From JBCCZC01 sp039188505 (lineage in GTDB: Bacteria > Pseudomonadota > Gammaproteobacteria > Xanthomonadales > SZUA-38): a stretch of 15,446 nt of DNA. Both the position numbers and the translations under genes were made by a program. A model generated the notes under the pieces. It searched no databases. It saw only the letters and a program-made list of their open reading frames with translations, and was not told where the DNA came from. The first letter of the stretch is position 1. Each line of letters opens with the position of its first letter. Positions 1 to 7,392 of the stretch are shown here, piece by piece. The stretch covers positions 1 to 15,446 of the forward strand of contig JBCCZC010000096.1 of NCBI GenBank assembly GCA_039188505.1, read 5' to 3'.

Positions 1-264
1 GCGCCCGAGGAGACGCTGACGGCACTGTGCGAGTTCCTCGGCGTGCCGTTCGAGCCGGCCATGCTCGCTTTCGACCGCAGCGGGCCCGCCCTGACACCGA
101 TCCGGACGCCCAGCTACCGCCAGGTGGGGGAAGGGCTCAACGATCGCTCCGTCGGCCGCTGGCGCCGCTACCGCGACCAGCTGGCCCCGCAGCTGCCGCG
201 CCTCGAACCCTTCGTGGCGCGCCTGGGCTACCCGTCAACCGATTCCGAGGAGGAAAGCTCCTGA
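1..264 (+). CDS. Sulfotransferase family protein, C-terminal fragment (5' end outside window)
   Basis: The window opens inside this reading frame; 87 residues are visible before the TGA at 262-264. The visible part has the usual end of bacterial sulfotransferases, often fused to TPR repeats: a helix ending in the CEFLGVPFEP block, then a TPSYRQV segment, then SVGRWRRYRDQL. In the family this region follows the PAPS-binding core and contributes to binding of the nucleotide cofactor; the fold transfers a sulfuryl group from PAPS to a hydroxyl or amine. The 5'-PSB loop is outside the window, so activity and domain architecture cannot be judged. The stop overlaps the next gene's ATG (TGATG), so the two are probably co-transcribed. 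The family call is fairly sure; the substrate is unknown. Confidence 0.8.
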   Translation, partial: APEETLTALCEFLGVPFEPAMLAFDRSGPALTPIRTPSYRQVGEGLNDRSVGRWRRYRDQLAPQLPRLEPFVARLGYPSTDSEEESS

Positions 265-1982
265 TGCTCAAGACCCGAATGCTTGCTCTCGCCACCGCTG
301 CACTGCTGGCGGGCTGTTCCGAGGCCCCCGAGACGTCGACCGACGCCGCTGCGGCTGCGCCGGCCGCAGCTGAGCCACCAGCCGCAAGCGGCTTCACCGA
401 CGCCGAAGTGGCCAGCGCCATCGGGACCCTGAGCGTCGATCGCTACGCCACCTACGTCGAGACGCTGGCGTCGGACGAGTTCGGCGGCCGCGCGCCCTTT
501 TCGAAGGGCGAGGAGCTCACGCTTGACTACCTCGAATCGCGGTTCCGCGAGCTGGGCATCGGACCGGGCAATGGCGAGAGCTATCAGCAGCCGGTTTCCC
601 TGGTGGCTCTCACGGCGACGCCCGATGGCAGCATGACCGTCTCCGCCCCAGACGGTGACTATGAACTCGCCTACGGTGATCAGGTGGTCACCTGGACCAA
701 GCGCGTGGTCGAGAACGTCGCGCTCGAGGACTCGGAGCTGGTCTTCGTGGGCTACGGCATCGTGGCGCCGGAGTACGGCTGGGATGACTACGCCGGCATC
801 GACATGGCCGGCAAGACCGCCGTCATTCTCGTCAACGATCCCGGCTTCGCAACGCGGGACGACGCGGTCTTCAACGGCCGCGCGATGACCTACTACGGTC
901 GCTGGACCTACAAGTTCGAGGAGGCGGCACGGCAGGGCGCGGCAGGTGCCCTCGTCATCCACGAAACAGACGCCGCGGGATATCCCTGGGAGGTCGTCAG
1001 CGGCAGCTGGACCGGGCCGCAGTTCGACGTGGCCTCGGAGAACGACCGGGCTGACCGCGTGGCCATCGAGGGCTGGGTCACGCAGGCGGTAGCGGAACGA
1101 TTCTTCGAAGGTCGCGAGGAGAACCTCGCCGCGATCTCGGAGCGCGCGGCGCAGCCCGGGTTCGAACCGGTGCCGCTGGGTATCGGGGTCAGCACCGCCC
1201 TGAGCAACACCATCAAGCGATCGGAGTCCGCCAACGTTCTGGCCCGCATTCCCGGTAGCGAGCGTCCGGACGAGCATTTCGTCTTCATGGCCCATTGGGA
1301 TCATCTCGGTTCGGTCTTCTCCGGCGAGGACCGGGTGTTCAACGGCGCGGTCGACAACGCGACCGGGACGGCCGCGTTGCTCGAACTGGCCCATGCCTTC
1401 TCGGCGCTGCCGCGGGCGCCGAAGCGCTCGATTCTGTTCCTAGCGGTGACGGCCGAGGAATCGGGGCTGCTGGGCTCCGCTTACTACGCGGAGAATCCCG
1501 TCTATCCCACGAACCAGACCGTCGCGGGAATCAACATGGACGCGATGAATGTCATCGGTCCCACGAACGACATCGTCGTGGTCGGCTACGGCAGCTCGGA
1601 GCTCGAGGACCTGCTGGCCGAGGCTGCCGAGGCACAGGGGCGGAGCCTGGTGCCGGAACCGACGCCGGAAAAAGGCTATTTCTATCGGTCCGACCACTTC
1701 AGCTTCGCCAAGCAGGGCGTGCCGGTGCTCTTCGCGGAAGGCGGCGATGATATCCGCGACCAGGAGCCTGGTTTCGGTGCCGAGGCGGCGCGGGACTACG
1801 TGGCCAACCGCTACCACAAGCCGGGCGACGAGTTCGATTCGTCCTGGGATCTGACCGGCACCGTCGAGGACATGGAGCTGTACTTCAAGGTGGCCCTCGC
1901 CGTCGCCGATGGCGACGACTGGCCCGAGTGGTACGAGGGGAACGAGTTCAAGGCGGCACGGGACGCGGACCTCGCCCCGTGA
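264..1982 (+). CDS. M28-family zinc metallopeptidase, PA-domain lipoprotein
   Basis: A 572-residue protein predicted to be an exported aminopeptidase-like enzyme anchored as a lipoprotein. The first residues form a signal peptide ending in a lipobox, LAGC, with the lipidated cysteine at 18, followed by an Ala/Pro-rich linker to about residue 45. A protease-associated (PA) insert lies at roughly 150-310. The co-catalytic zinc site of family M28 is complete: H344 and D346 in HWDHLG, bridging D364 in the VDNATG block, E398-E399 in TAEESG (general base and ligand), D426 in NMDAMN and H478 in SDHFSF. The ATG at 264 is chosen because the signal peptide begins there and GAGGAGG lies about 10 bases upstream; an open frame continues upstream but runs through the sulfotransferase gene. 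The likely role is trimming N-terminal residues from peptides in the cell envelope. The exact substrate is unknown. Confidence 0.9.
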   Translation: MLKTRMLALATAALLAGCSEAPETSTDAAAAAPAAAEPPAASGFTDAEVASAIGTLSVDRYATYVETLASDEFGGRAPFSKGEELTLDYLESRFRELGIGPGNGESYQQPVSLVALTATPDGSMTVSAPDGDYELAYGDQVVTWTKRVVENVALEDSELVFVGYGIVAPEYGWDDYAGIDMAGKTAVILVNDPGFATRDDAVFNGRAMTYYGRWTYKFEEAARQGAAGALVIHETDAAGYPWEVVSGSWTGPQFDVASENDRADRVAIEGWVTQAVAERFFEGREENLAAISERAAQPGFEPVPLGIGVSTALSNTIKRSESANVLARIPGSERPDEHFVFMAHWDHLGSVFSGEDRVFNGAVDNATGTAALLELAHAFSALPRAPKRSILFLAVTAEESGLLGSAYYAENPVYPTNQTVAGINMDAMNVIGPTNDIVVVGYGSSELEDLLAEAAEAQGRSLVPEPTPEKGYFYRSDHFSFAKQGVPVLFAEGGDDIRDQEPGFGAEAARDYVANRYHKPGDEFDSSWDLTGTVEDMELYFKVALAVADGDDWPEWYEGNEFKAARDADLAP

Positions 1983-2641
1983 CGGCTCGCCGCCTGGAGC
2001 GGGTCGAGAGTCGGCTGGCCCAGCGCCAGCCCGACCTCACGGTGCTTCTTGATGGCGTTCACAAGCCGCACAACGTCGCGGCGATCATCCGCAGCTGTGA
2101 CGCCGTCGGCGTGATGCAGGCCCACGTGATTCCCCCCGAAGAGGGGCTCCGGGTACCCAAACTACCCGCCCAGGGCACGCGCAAGTGGGTCTCGCTGGTG
2201 CGCCATCGCTGCCTGGCCGACGGCCTCGCAGCGGTTCGCGCCGCCGGGTGCCGGCTGGTCGCGGCGCACCTCGATCCTGCGGCTCGCGACTTTCGCGAGA
2301 TCGACTACACGCGGCCGACAGCCTTCGTCATGGGGACCGAGCACGCCGGCGTGTCGGCCGAGGCGCTCGCGGCATGCGACGACATCGCGATCATTCCCAT
2401 GCACGGGATGGTCGAATCCCTCAATGTCTCGGTGGCCGCCGCACTTCTGCTCTTCGAGGCGCAGCGGCAGCGCCAGGCGGCGGGCACCTATGCCGAGCGA
2501 CGCATCCCCGATGAGGATTACGTGCGGCTGCGCTTCGAATGGCTCCATCCGCAGCTCGCCAGGCGCTACCGTGAGCGCGGCGAGCCTTATCCCGCCGTCG
2601 ACGAAGACGGTGATATCGTTCCCCCGAAGTACGGACGGTAG
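1979..2641 (+). CDS. trmH: tRNA (guanosine(18)-2'-O)-methyltransferase TrmH
   Basis: A 220-residue SPOUT-class methyltransferase that uses S-adenosylmethionine to methylate the 2'-OH of G18 in the tRNA D-loop. It closely resembles E. coli TrmH (229 residues): RRLERVESRLAQRQPDLTV at the N-terminus, VHKPHNVAAIIRSCDAVGV at 27-45 with N32 and the probable catalytic R38, REIDYTRPTAFVMGTEHAGVS near 106-126, and the knot-forming block IPMHGMVESLNVSVAAALLL near 139-158. I chose the GTG at 1979 because homologous sequence starts there and it overlaps the upstream stop (GTGA). An ATG at 1928 would add 17 residues unlike TrmH, all inside the peptidase gene. No strong Shine-Dalgarno precedes the GTG, so translation is probably coupled to the M28 gene. 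Confidence 0.95.
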   Translation: MTARRLERVESRLAQRQPDLTVLLDGVHKPHNVAAIIRSCDAVGVMQAHVIPPEEGLRVPKLPAQGTRKWVSLVRHRCLADGLAAVRAAGCRLVAAHLDPAARDFREIDYTRPTAFVMGTEHAGVSAEALAACDDIAIIPMHGMVESLNVSVAAALLLFEAQRQRQAAGTYAERRIPDEDYVRLRFEWLHPQLARRYRERGEPYPAVDEDGDIVPPKYGR

Positions 2642-2645
2642 ACCG

Positions 2646-3104
2646 ATGAAGAATTTCTGGAACGACCTCGCGGGGAAACTCGGCTTCGAGCAGGATAACG
2701 ACGCCGAGGCCGGAGAAGGGGATGCATCCCTGGCCGCGGCCGCGCTGCTGCTGGAGATGACCGAAGCGGACATGGAGGTGACTACGGCGGAGCGCGATGC
2801 CGTCCGGCGGGCGCTGGAGAAGACCTTCGGGCTGTCAGCCGAGGAAATCGAGCAGACGCTCGCCCACGCCGCCGGCCACATCGATCGGGATGTTTCCTAC
2901 TACCCCCACGTCGAGACCATCAACGCGGTCTGCGATCCGGAAGCGAAGGCGCAGATCGTCGAGCAGATGTGGCGTGTCGCCTTCGCCGACGGGCAGCTCG
3001 ACAAGTACGAGGAGCACTACCTGCGACGGCTGTGCCAGCTGATCCATGTGCCGCACCGGGTCTTCATCCAGGCTCGCCATGCCGTCGAGGCGTCGCTCGA
3101 TTGA
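2646..3104 (+). CDS. TerB-like (COG4103-type) all-helical protein
   Basis: A 152-residue, soluble, acidic, mostly helical protein with no signal peptide or membrane segment. Its start (MKNFWNDLAGKLGF), the central EMTEADMEVTTAERDAV helix and the later VAFADGQLDKYEEHYLRR helix fit the TerB-like family often annotated as tellurite resistance protein B. The acidic pattern ADGQLDKYE in the second half is typical of this fold, where acidic residues have been proposed to bind metal. The ATG lies four bases after the trmH stop, so it belongs to the same transcript. The tellurite name is historical: there are no other ter genes here and I do not infer tellurite resistance. No function is assigned beyond the fold. 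Confidence 0.75.
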   Translation: MKNFWNDLAGKLGFEQDNDAEAGEGDASLAAAALLLEMTEADMEVTTAERDAVRRALEKTFGLSAEEIEQTLAHAAGHIDRDVSYYPHVETINAVCDPEAKAQIVEQMWRVAFADGQLDKYEEHYLRRLCQLIHVPHRVFIQARHAVEASLD

Positions 3105-3173
3105 GCACCGGGAACGATCGCGCTGCCCACGTTTGGAACTGCGAGGGATGACCGTTTTCCGGCGAGGGCTGTC

Positions 3174-3608
3174 CTAGTCGGCGAAGAACTGCTGCTCGAA
3201 GCGGATTTCGATCGGCGCGTCTGCGCCTTCCGGCGTCACCGAGACGGCGAAGCTCAGGGTCTCGCGGTGATCCACGCGGACGAAACCCAGGTAGTAGATG
3301 GCTGCCTGTTCTTCCACGAGGCGCATGGTGATGTCGCGCCGCTGCCCGGTGAGGTTGGTGGCTGAAGCGTCGATCGTTGCCCGCACGGGCAACGGTAGCT
3401 CCCCGTCCAAGTTTTGCAGCACCGCGATGTTCAACATGGCGCGGTTCTTCGATCGCGTAATTCCGTAGGTCGTTGCAACGGTCCGATCCAGGCCGGCCGT
3501 GGACAGCGCGTTGTAGTGGAGCGTCCAGGGGCCCACGGTGACCGCCTGCTCCGCCAGGGCCGGCGTGGCCAGCCACAGAGCAGCGAACAGCAGCAACAGT
3601 CGCGCCAT
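3174..3608 (-). CDS. DUF4426-type secreted protein
   Basis: A 144-residue protein with a clear signal peptide: MARLLLLFAALWLATPALA, likely cleaved after the ALA near residue 19. The mature part is a single beta-rich domain with the blocks WTLHYNALSTAGL, GITRSKNRAMLNIAVLQN and ETLSFAVSV, which I recognise as the DUF4426 type. In Pseudomonas a protein of this family follows yggT, as here, so the neighbourhood supports the call. Function is unknown and the predicted location is the periplasm. The start at 3608 is chosen over an in-frame ATG at 3671 because it begins the signal peptide and has a very strong ribosome-binding site just before it; the longer version would also overlap the end of yggT. 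The gene converges on the TerB-like gene, with 69 bases between them. Confidence 0.8.
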   Translation of the reverse strand: MARLLLLFAALWLATPALAEQAVTVGPWTLHYNALSTAGLDRTVATTYGITRSKNRAMLNIAVLQNLDGELPLPVRATIDASATNLTGQRRDITMRLVEEQAAIYYLGFVRVDHRETLSFAVSVTPEGADAPIEIRFEQQFFAD

Positions 3609-3610
3609 GG

Positions 3611-3623
3611 TCCCCTCCCTCCG
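3611..3623 (-). promoter_or_regulatory. Strong ribosome-binding site for the DUF4426 gene
   Basis: Read on the minus strand this is CGGAGGGAGGGGA, a purine run with two near-perfect Shine-Dalgarno cores a few bases before the ATG at 3608. It decides the start of the secreted protein and argues against the upstream in-frame ATG at 3671. Confidence 0.7.
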
Positions 3624-3654
3624 GTTCAGGCCGATGCTAACGGGGGACATGGGC

Positions 3655-4227
3655 CTAGAGGCGGGCCGCAACGTCCATGAGGGGCTGCACCCCGAGAATG
3701 CGCACGAGCTGGAGCAGCACCAGCGCTACCATCGGCGACAGATCGATGCCGCCCAGGTTCGGCATGCGGCGCTGGATCGGACCCATGATGGGGTCCGACA
3801 GCTGGTACAGCACCGGCTGGAGCGGATTGTCGCCGTAGGGACTCACCCAGGACAGGATGACCTTGGCAAAGATGACGACCATGAACACGATGATCGTCAA
3901 ATCGAGGAGTTCGACGAAGCTGAATGCCAGCAGGGTGGTCCAGGCGATACCGCGCCCGGTCATCAGCACCACCAGCTTGAACTCCATGGCCTGGAGCACC
4001 CAGACGACGAGCACGCCTGCAAGGTCGAGCCGACCCCAGCTCGGGATTATCCGCTTCAACGGAATCAGCACTGGATTCGTCGCCTTGGCGATGAACTGGC
4101 AGACGGGGTTGAAGAAGTTGGCGCGAGCGACCTGCAGCAGGATGCGGATCAGGAACAGGATGATCAGCAGGCCGAAGATCGTCTGGACCAGGAAGATGCC
4201 CGCGTTGGAGAAATAGCCTCCGCCCAT
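3655..4227 (-). CDS. yggT: YggT family integral membrane protein
   Basis: A 190-residue inner-membrane protein made of two tandem YGGT domains. Hydrophobic segments lie at about 10-31, 68-88, 97-122 and 160-180. Each unit has the family signature of a loop after the first helix: NPVCQFIAKATNPVLIPLKR in the first and NPLQPVLYQLSDPIMGPIQR in the second, each followed by an (I/M)P and a short G-rich stretch. YggT proteins are linked to osmotic tolerance and to cell division or envelope functions in various bacteria, with no settled biochemical role. Length is normal for the gammaproteobacterial form. It lies 102 bases after yggS and 46 bases before the DUF4426 start, probably on the same transcript. 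The start has only a weak, distant GGGAG. Confidence 0.92.
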   Translation of the reverse strand: MGGGYFSNAGIFLVQTIFGLLIILFLIRILLQVARANFFNPVCQFIAKATNPVLIPLKRIIPSWGRLDLAGVLVVWVLQAMEFKLVVLMTGRGIAWTTLLAFSFVELLDLTIIVFMVVIFAKVILSWVSPYGDNPLQPVLYQLSDPIMGPIQRRMPNLGGIDLSPMVALVLLQLVRILGVQPLMDVAARL

Positions 4228-4329
4228 GATGTCAGTGATGCTCCCGAGTGCCGCGCGTCCAAATCCGGATCATGGGGGTGATGCGGGGCGGATTCCAGTC
4301 AGGCCAATCGGCACTTTCCCTGTTGCCAA
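4228..4329 (-). other. Intergenic gap where proC often lies
   Basis: This 102-base spacer separates yggS from yggT. In Pseudomonas and related bacteria the gene for pyrroline-5-carboxylate reductase, proC, usually fills this position. I see no reading frame or ProC motif here. A weak 6-pair stem with one G-T pair (TTGGCA / TGCCGA on the minus strand, 10-base loop) follows the yggS stop but has no T tract, so it is not a convincing terminator. Confidence 0.5.
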
Positions 4330-5064
4330 TCAAGGCGCGGTGTTCCGGCCTGCGGGTTCACGGGGGCCGAAGAGGTCCGTGCCGATGCGAACCATGGTGG
4401 CTCCCTCCGCGATCGCGGCCTCGAGGTCGCCGCTCATGCCCATCGAGAGCGTGTCCCAGCCGCGCTCGAGTCCGCCCAGCGTGGCGTAAAGGGAACGCAG
4501 CTGCCCGAACCACGCGCGCTGCGCATCGATGGCCTTTTCCGGCGGTGGAATGCACATCAGGCCGCGTAGCCGCAAGGCCGGAAACTCGAGGGCGAGGTCC
4601 GCCAGGGACTCGACGTCCTCGGCCGCAGCTCCCGACTTGGTCTCCTCGGGTCCGATGTGGACCTGGAGCAGCGCGCTGATCGGTGGCAGCTCCGCCGGCC
4701 GCTGGGCCCCGATGCGGCGGAGGATCTTCGCGCGGTCGATGCTCTGGACCCAGTCGAAGCGGGTGGCGATCGCCCGGGTCTTGTTGGACTGGATCGGGCC
4801 GATGTAATGCCAGCGGAGCGTCGGCTCGTCGAGCTCATCCATCTTCGTGAGGCCTTCATCGACGTAGTTCTCGCCGAAGTCGACCTGTCCGGTCGCGTGC
4901 ATGGCGGCAATCGCGCCGACCGGATGACGCTTGCTCACGGCCAGGAGCCGAACCGAACCCGGCTCACGGTCGAACCGTTGTTCGGCGGCAGCGATCCGGG
5001 CGCGAACGGTGCGCAGTCGCGAGGCCAGCTTGGAAGCGTCCTTGGGTTGGGTTGCAGCAGTCAT
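4330..5064 (-). CDS. yggS: Pyridoxal 5'-phosphate homeostasis protein YggS (PLPBP/COG0325)
   Basis: A 244-residue single-domain PLP-binding TIM barrel related to the N-terminal domain of alanine racemase. The family has no known enzymatic turnover; it binds PLP and buffers vitamin B6 and amino-acid pools in the cytosol. Visible signatures are K45 in LLAVSKRHPV (the Schiff-base lysine), FGENYVDE near 63-70, WHYIGPIQSNK at 85-95, LRLRGLMCIPP, and the phosphate-binding end SMGMSGDLEAAI followed by ATMVRIGTDLFG. I chose ATG 5064, which gives a normal family N-terminus. An in-frame ATG at 5094 would add ten residues, and neither has a strong ribosome-binding site. It diverges from pilT and heads the yggS-yggT-DUF4426 run. 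Confidence 0.95.
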   Translation of the reverse strand: MTAATQPKDASKLASRLRTVRARIAAAEQRFDREPGSVRLLAVSKRHPVGAIAAMHATGQVDFGENYVDEGLTKMDELDEPTLRWHYIGPIQSNKTRAIATRFDWVQSIDRAKILRRIGAQRPAELPPISALLQVHIGPEETKSGAAAEDVESLADLALEFPALRLRGLMCIPPPEKAIDAQRAWFGQLRSLYATLGGLERGWDTLSMGMSGDLEAAIAEGATMVRIGTDLFGPREPAGRNTAP

Positions 5065-5117
5065 TGTGCGGGAGTCTACAGCGGCGCCCGTCATGCCGCC
5101 GTGGCGGGCAATGATGG

Positions 5118-5126
5118 TGGTACACT
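5118..5126 (+). promoter_or_regulatory. Candidate extended -10 promoter for pilT-pilU
   Basis: TGGTACACT matches the extended -10 pattern (TGn followed by TACACT). Transcription would start near 5132, giving a leader of about 30 bases before pilT with a GGGGAG ribosome-binding site 6 bases from the ATG. No good -35 is present, as is common for extended -10 promoters. Read by eye only. Confidence 0.35.
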
Positions 5127-5148
5127 TTCGCAAACGTAGAGCTGTCAA
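5119..5148 (-). promoter_or_regulatory. Candidate promoter for yggS, overlapping the pilT promoter
   Basis: On the minus strand a perfect TTGACA (5148-5143) is followed after 18 bases by TGTACC (5124-5119), a weak -10. It occupies the same DNA as the candidate pilT -10, so the two divergent promoters would compete for polymerase. The weak -10 keeps confidence low. Confidence 0.3.
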
Positions 5149-5161
5149 CGGGGAGTGCTCG

Positions 5162-6199
5162 ATGGATATCGCGGAGCTGCTGGCGTTCTCGGTGAAGAAC
5201 AAGGCGTCTGACCTACACCTGTCGGCAGGCCTGCCGCCGATGATCCGGGTCGACGGCGACGTTCGCCGAATCAACGTGCCGGCCTTCGACCAGAAGACGC
5301 TGCACGGGCTCATCTACGACATCATGAGCGACAAGCAGCGGAAGGACTACGAGGAATACCTCGAGACCGACTTCTCCTTCGAGATCCCGGGCCTGGCGCG
5401 CTTCCGCGTTAACGCCTTCAACCACAATCGCGGCTCCGGCGCGGTCTTCCGGACGATCCCGACGGAGATCCTGACGCTCGAGGATCTCAACGCGCCACCG
5501 ATCTTCCAGGAGATGATCCAGGTCCCGCGGGGCCTGATCCTCGTCACCGGCCCGACGGGCTCGGGCAAGTCGACGACGCTGGCCGCCATGGTCGATCACC
5601 TCAACAAGACCGACCACGGCCATATCCTCACGATCGAGGACCCGATCGAATTCGTGCACCAGTCAAACAAGTGCCTGGTGAACCAGCGGGAGGTGCACCG
5701 GGACACCCTGGGCTTCAACGAGGCCCTGCGCTCGGCGCTGCGGGAAGACCCCGACTTCATCCTTGTCGGGGAGATGCGGGATCTCGAGACCATCCGGCTG
5801 GCCATGACCGCAGCCGAAACGGGGCACCTCGTGTTCGGCACGCTGCACACCTCGTCCGCCGCCAAGACCATCGACCGCATCATCGACGTGTTCCCTGCCG
5901 GGGAGAAGCCGATGGTGCGTTCGATGCTGTCCGAGTCACTGCGCGCGGTCATCGCGCAGACGCTGCTCAAGCGCATCGGCGGTGGCCGCGTGGCTGCGCA
6001 CGAGATCATGGTGGGGATCCCCGCCATCCGGAACCTGATCCGCGAGGACAAGGTCGCCCAGATGTACTCGGCCATCCAGACCGGCCAGTCCTACGGCATG
6101 CAGACCCTCGACCAGTGTCTGCTCGACCTCGTCAACCGCGGCACGATCACGCGTCAGCAGGCGGAGCGTCGCGCAACCGACAAGAAGCTGTTCGCCTGA
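5162..6199 (+). CDS. pilT: Type IV pilus retraction ATPase PilT
   Basis: A 345-residue hexameric motor of the secretion-ATPase superfamily, at the cytoplasmic base of the type IV pilus, where ATP hydrolysis drives pilin removal and pilus retraction for twitching motility. The N-terminal PAS-like domain (about 1-100) precedes the RecA-like core. Walker A GPTGSGKST lies at 130-138 with K136; the Asp box TIEDPIEF follows, then Walker B around ILVGEMRD, the His box ETGHLVFGTLHT, and the PilT-specific AIRNLIRE at 288-295, needed for retraction in studied PilTs. Length and motif positions match P. aeruginosa PilT (344 residues). Start at 5162 gives MDIAELLAF and has GGGGAG six bases upstream; the open frame upstream runs antisense to yggS and is not coding. 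Confidence 0.98.
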   Translation: MDIAELLAFSVKNKASDLHLSAGLPPMIRVDGDVRRINVPAFDQKTLHGLIYDIMSDKQRKDYEEYLETDFSFEIPGLARFRVNAFNHNRGSGAVFRTIPTEILTLEDLNAPPIFQEMIQVPRGLILVTGPTGSGKSTTLAAMVDHLNKTDHGHILTIEDPIEFVHQSNKCLVNQREVHRDTLGFNEALRSALREDPDFILVGEMRDLETIRLAMTAAETGHLVFGTLHTSSAAKTIDRIIDVFPAGEKPMVRSMLSESLRAVIAQTLLKRIGGGRVAAHEIMVGIPAIRNLIREDKVAQMYSAIQTGQSYGMQTLDQCLLDLVNRGTITRQQAERRATDKKLFA

Positions 6200-6230
6200 C
6201 AGGAGCGCAGAACCGACAGGAGACGACACT

Positions 6231-7373
6231 ATGGAGTTCAATTCCTACCTCAAGATGATGGCGCACAAGAAGGCGTCCGACCTCTTCGTCACCGTCGGGA
6301 TGCCCGTGAGCATGAAGCTCCACGGCCGCGTCCAGCCCATCTCGCAGGCGCCGCTGACGCCCGCCCAGGCGCGGGATATGGTCATGGCCATCATGACGCC
6401 GAGCCAGAAAGAGGAGTTCGAGCGGACCCACGAGTGCAACTTCGCCATCGGCGTCCAGGGTCTCGGCCGCTTCCGGGTGAGCGCCTTCTACCAGCGCAAC
6501 CACGTCGGCATGGTGCTCCGTCGGATCGAGACCAAGATCCCGACGATCGAAAGCCTCAACCTGCCGCCGATCCTGAAGAACCTCGCGATGACCAAGCGCG
6601 GGATCATGATCTTCGTCGGCGCGACGGGTACCGGTAAGTCGACCTCACTGGCGTCGATGATCGGCTACCGCAACCTGAACTCGACCGGCCACATCATCAC
6701 TATCGAAGACCCGATTGAATTCGTGCACAAGCACGAGGGCTGCATCATCACGCAGCGCGAGGTCGGCATCGACACCGAGTCCTTCGAGGTGGCCCTGAAG
6801 AACACCCTGCGCCAGGCCCCTGACGTGATCCTGATCGGTGAGATCCGGACCCGGGAGACCATGGAGCACGCCATCGCCTTCGCCGAGACCGGCCACCTCT
6901 GCATGGCCACGCTCCACGCGAACAACGCCAACCAGGCCATGGACCGGATCATCCACTTCTTCCCGGAAGATCGACGTCCGCAGCTGCTCATGGACATGTC
7001 CCTGAACACGAAGGCGATCGTCGCCCAGCAGCTCATCCCGACGCCCGACGGCAAGGGCCGGCGCGCCGCCGTCGAGGTCCTCATCAACACGCCGCTCATG
7101 GCGGAGCTCATCCGCAAGGGCGAGATCGCGAAGATGAAGGGTCTGATGAAGGAGTCGGTCAACCTCGGCATGAAGACCTTCGACCAGGCGCTCTTCGAGC
7201 TCTACCAGGCCGGTGAGATCAGCTACGAGGACGCCCTGCGCCACGCCGATTCCGCCAACGAGGTGCGCCTGCGCATCAAGCTGTCCCAGGGCGGCGACGC
7301 CAAGACGCTTTCCATGGGGATGGAAGGCATCGGCCTGGTCGACGAGGACTCACGCGACTCCGGGATGCTCTGA
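6231..7373 (+). CDS. pilU: PilT-dependent retraction ATPase PilU
   Basis: A 380-residue paralogue of PilT, close to the 382 residues of the Pseudomonas protein. PilU is an accessory retraction motor that works with PilT and adds force. The RecA core has Walker A GATGTGKST at 130-138 (K136), Asp box TIEDPIEF, Walker B around VILIGEIRTRE, and His box ETGHLCMATLHANN. The C-terminus has a PilU-type tail from about residue 345 (RLRIKLSQGG) that PilT lacks, and PilT's AIRNLIRE is replaced by TPLMAELIRKGE. The start is supported by ACAGGAG eight bases upstream. The gene follows pilT by 31 bases, probably one operon, and converges with the methionine salvage operon with 19 bases between stops; I see no clear terminator there. 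Confidence 0.97.
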   Translation: MEFNSYLKMMAHKKASDLFVTVGMPVSMKLHGRVQPISQAPLTPAQARDMVMAIMTPSQKEEFERTHECNFAIGVQGLGRFRVSAFYQRNHVGMVLRRIETKIPTIESLNLPPILKNLAMTKRGIMIFVGATGTGKSTSLASMIGYRNLNSTGHIITIEDPIEFVHKHEGCIITQREVGIDTESFEVALKNTLRQAPDVILIGEIRTRETMEHAIAFAETGHLCMATLHANNANQAMDRIIHFFPEDRRPQLLMDMSLNTKAIVAQQLIPTPDGKGRRAAVEVLINTPLMAELIRKGEIAKMKGLMKESVNLGMKTFDQALFELYQAGEISYEDALRHADSANEVRLRIKLSQGGDAKTLSMGMEGIGLVDEDSRDSGML

Positions 7374-7392
7374 GTTCCCGGATCGTTCGCCG

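Noticed and set aside
228..1394. 388-codon open frame on the minus strand across the M28 gene
   Set aside because: It is antisense to a gene with a full zinc site, has no recognisable motif, and long antisense frames are expected in high-GC coding DNA.
2646..3104. Tellurite resistance function for the TerB-like protein
   Set aside because: Only the fold supports the name; no terZ, terC, terD or terE gene is nearby.
3538..4281. 247-codon plus-strand frame across yggT
   Set aside because: Its product is low-complexity (His, Gln, Asp-rich) and mirrors the hydrophobic codons of yggT on the other strand, a typical shadow.
7374..7392. Terminator between the convergent pilU and mtnE genes
   Set aside because: Only 19 bases, with no stem-loop and T tract that I can see.
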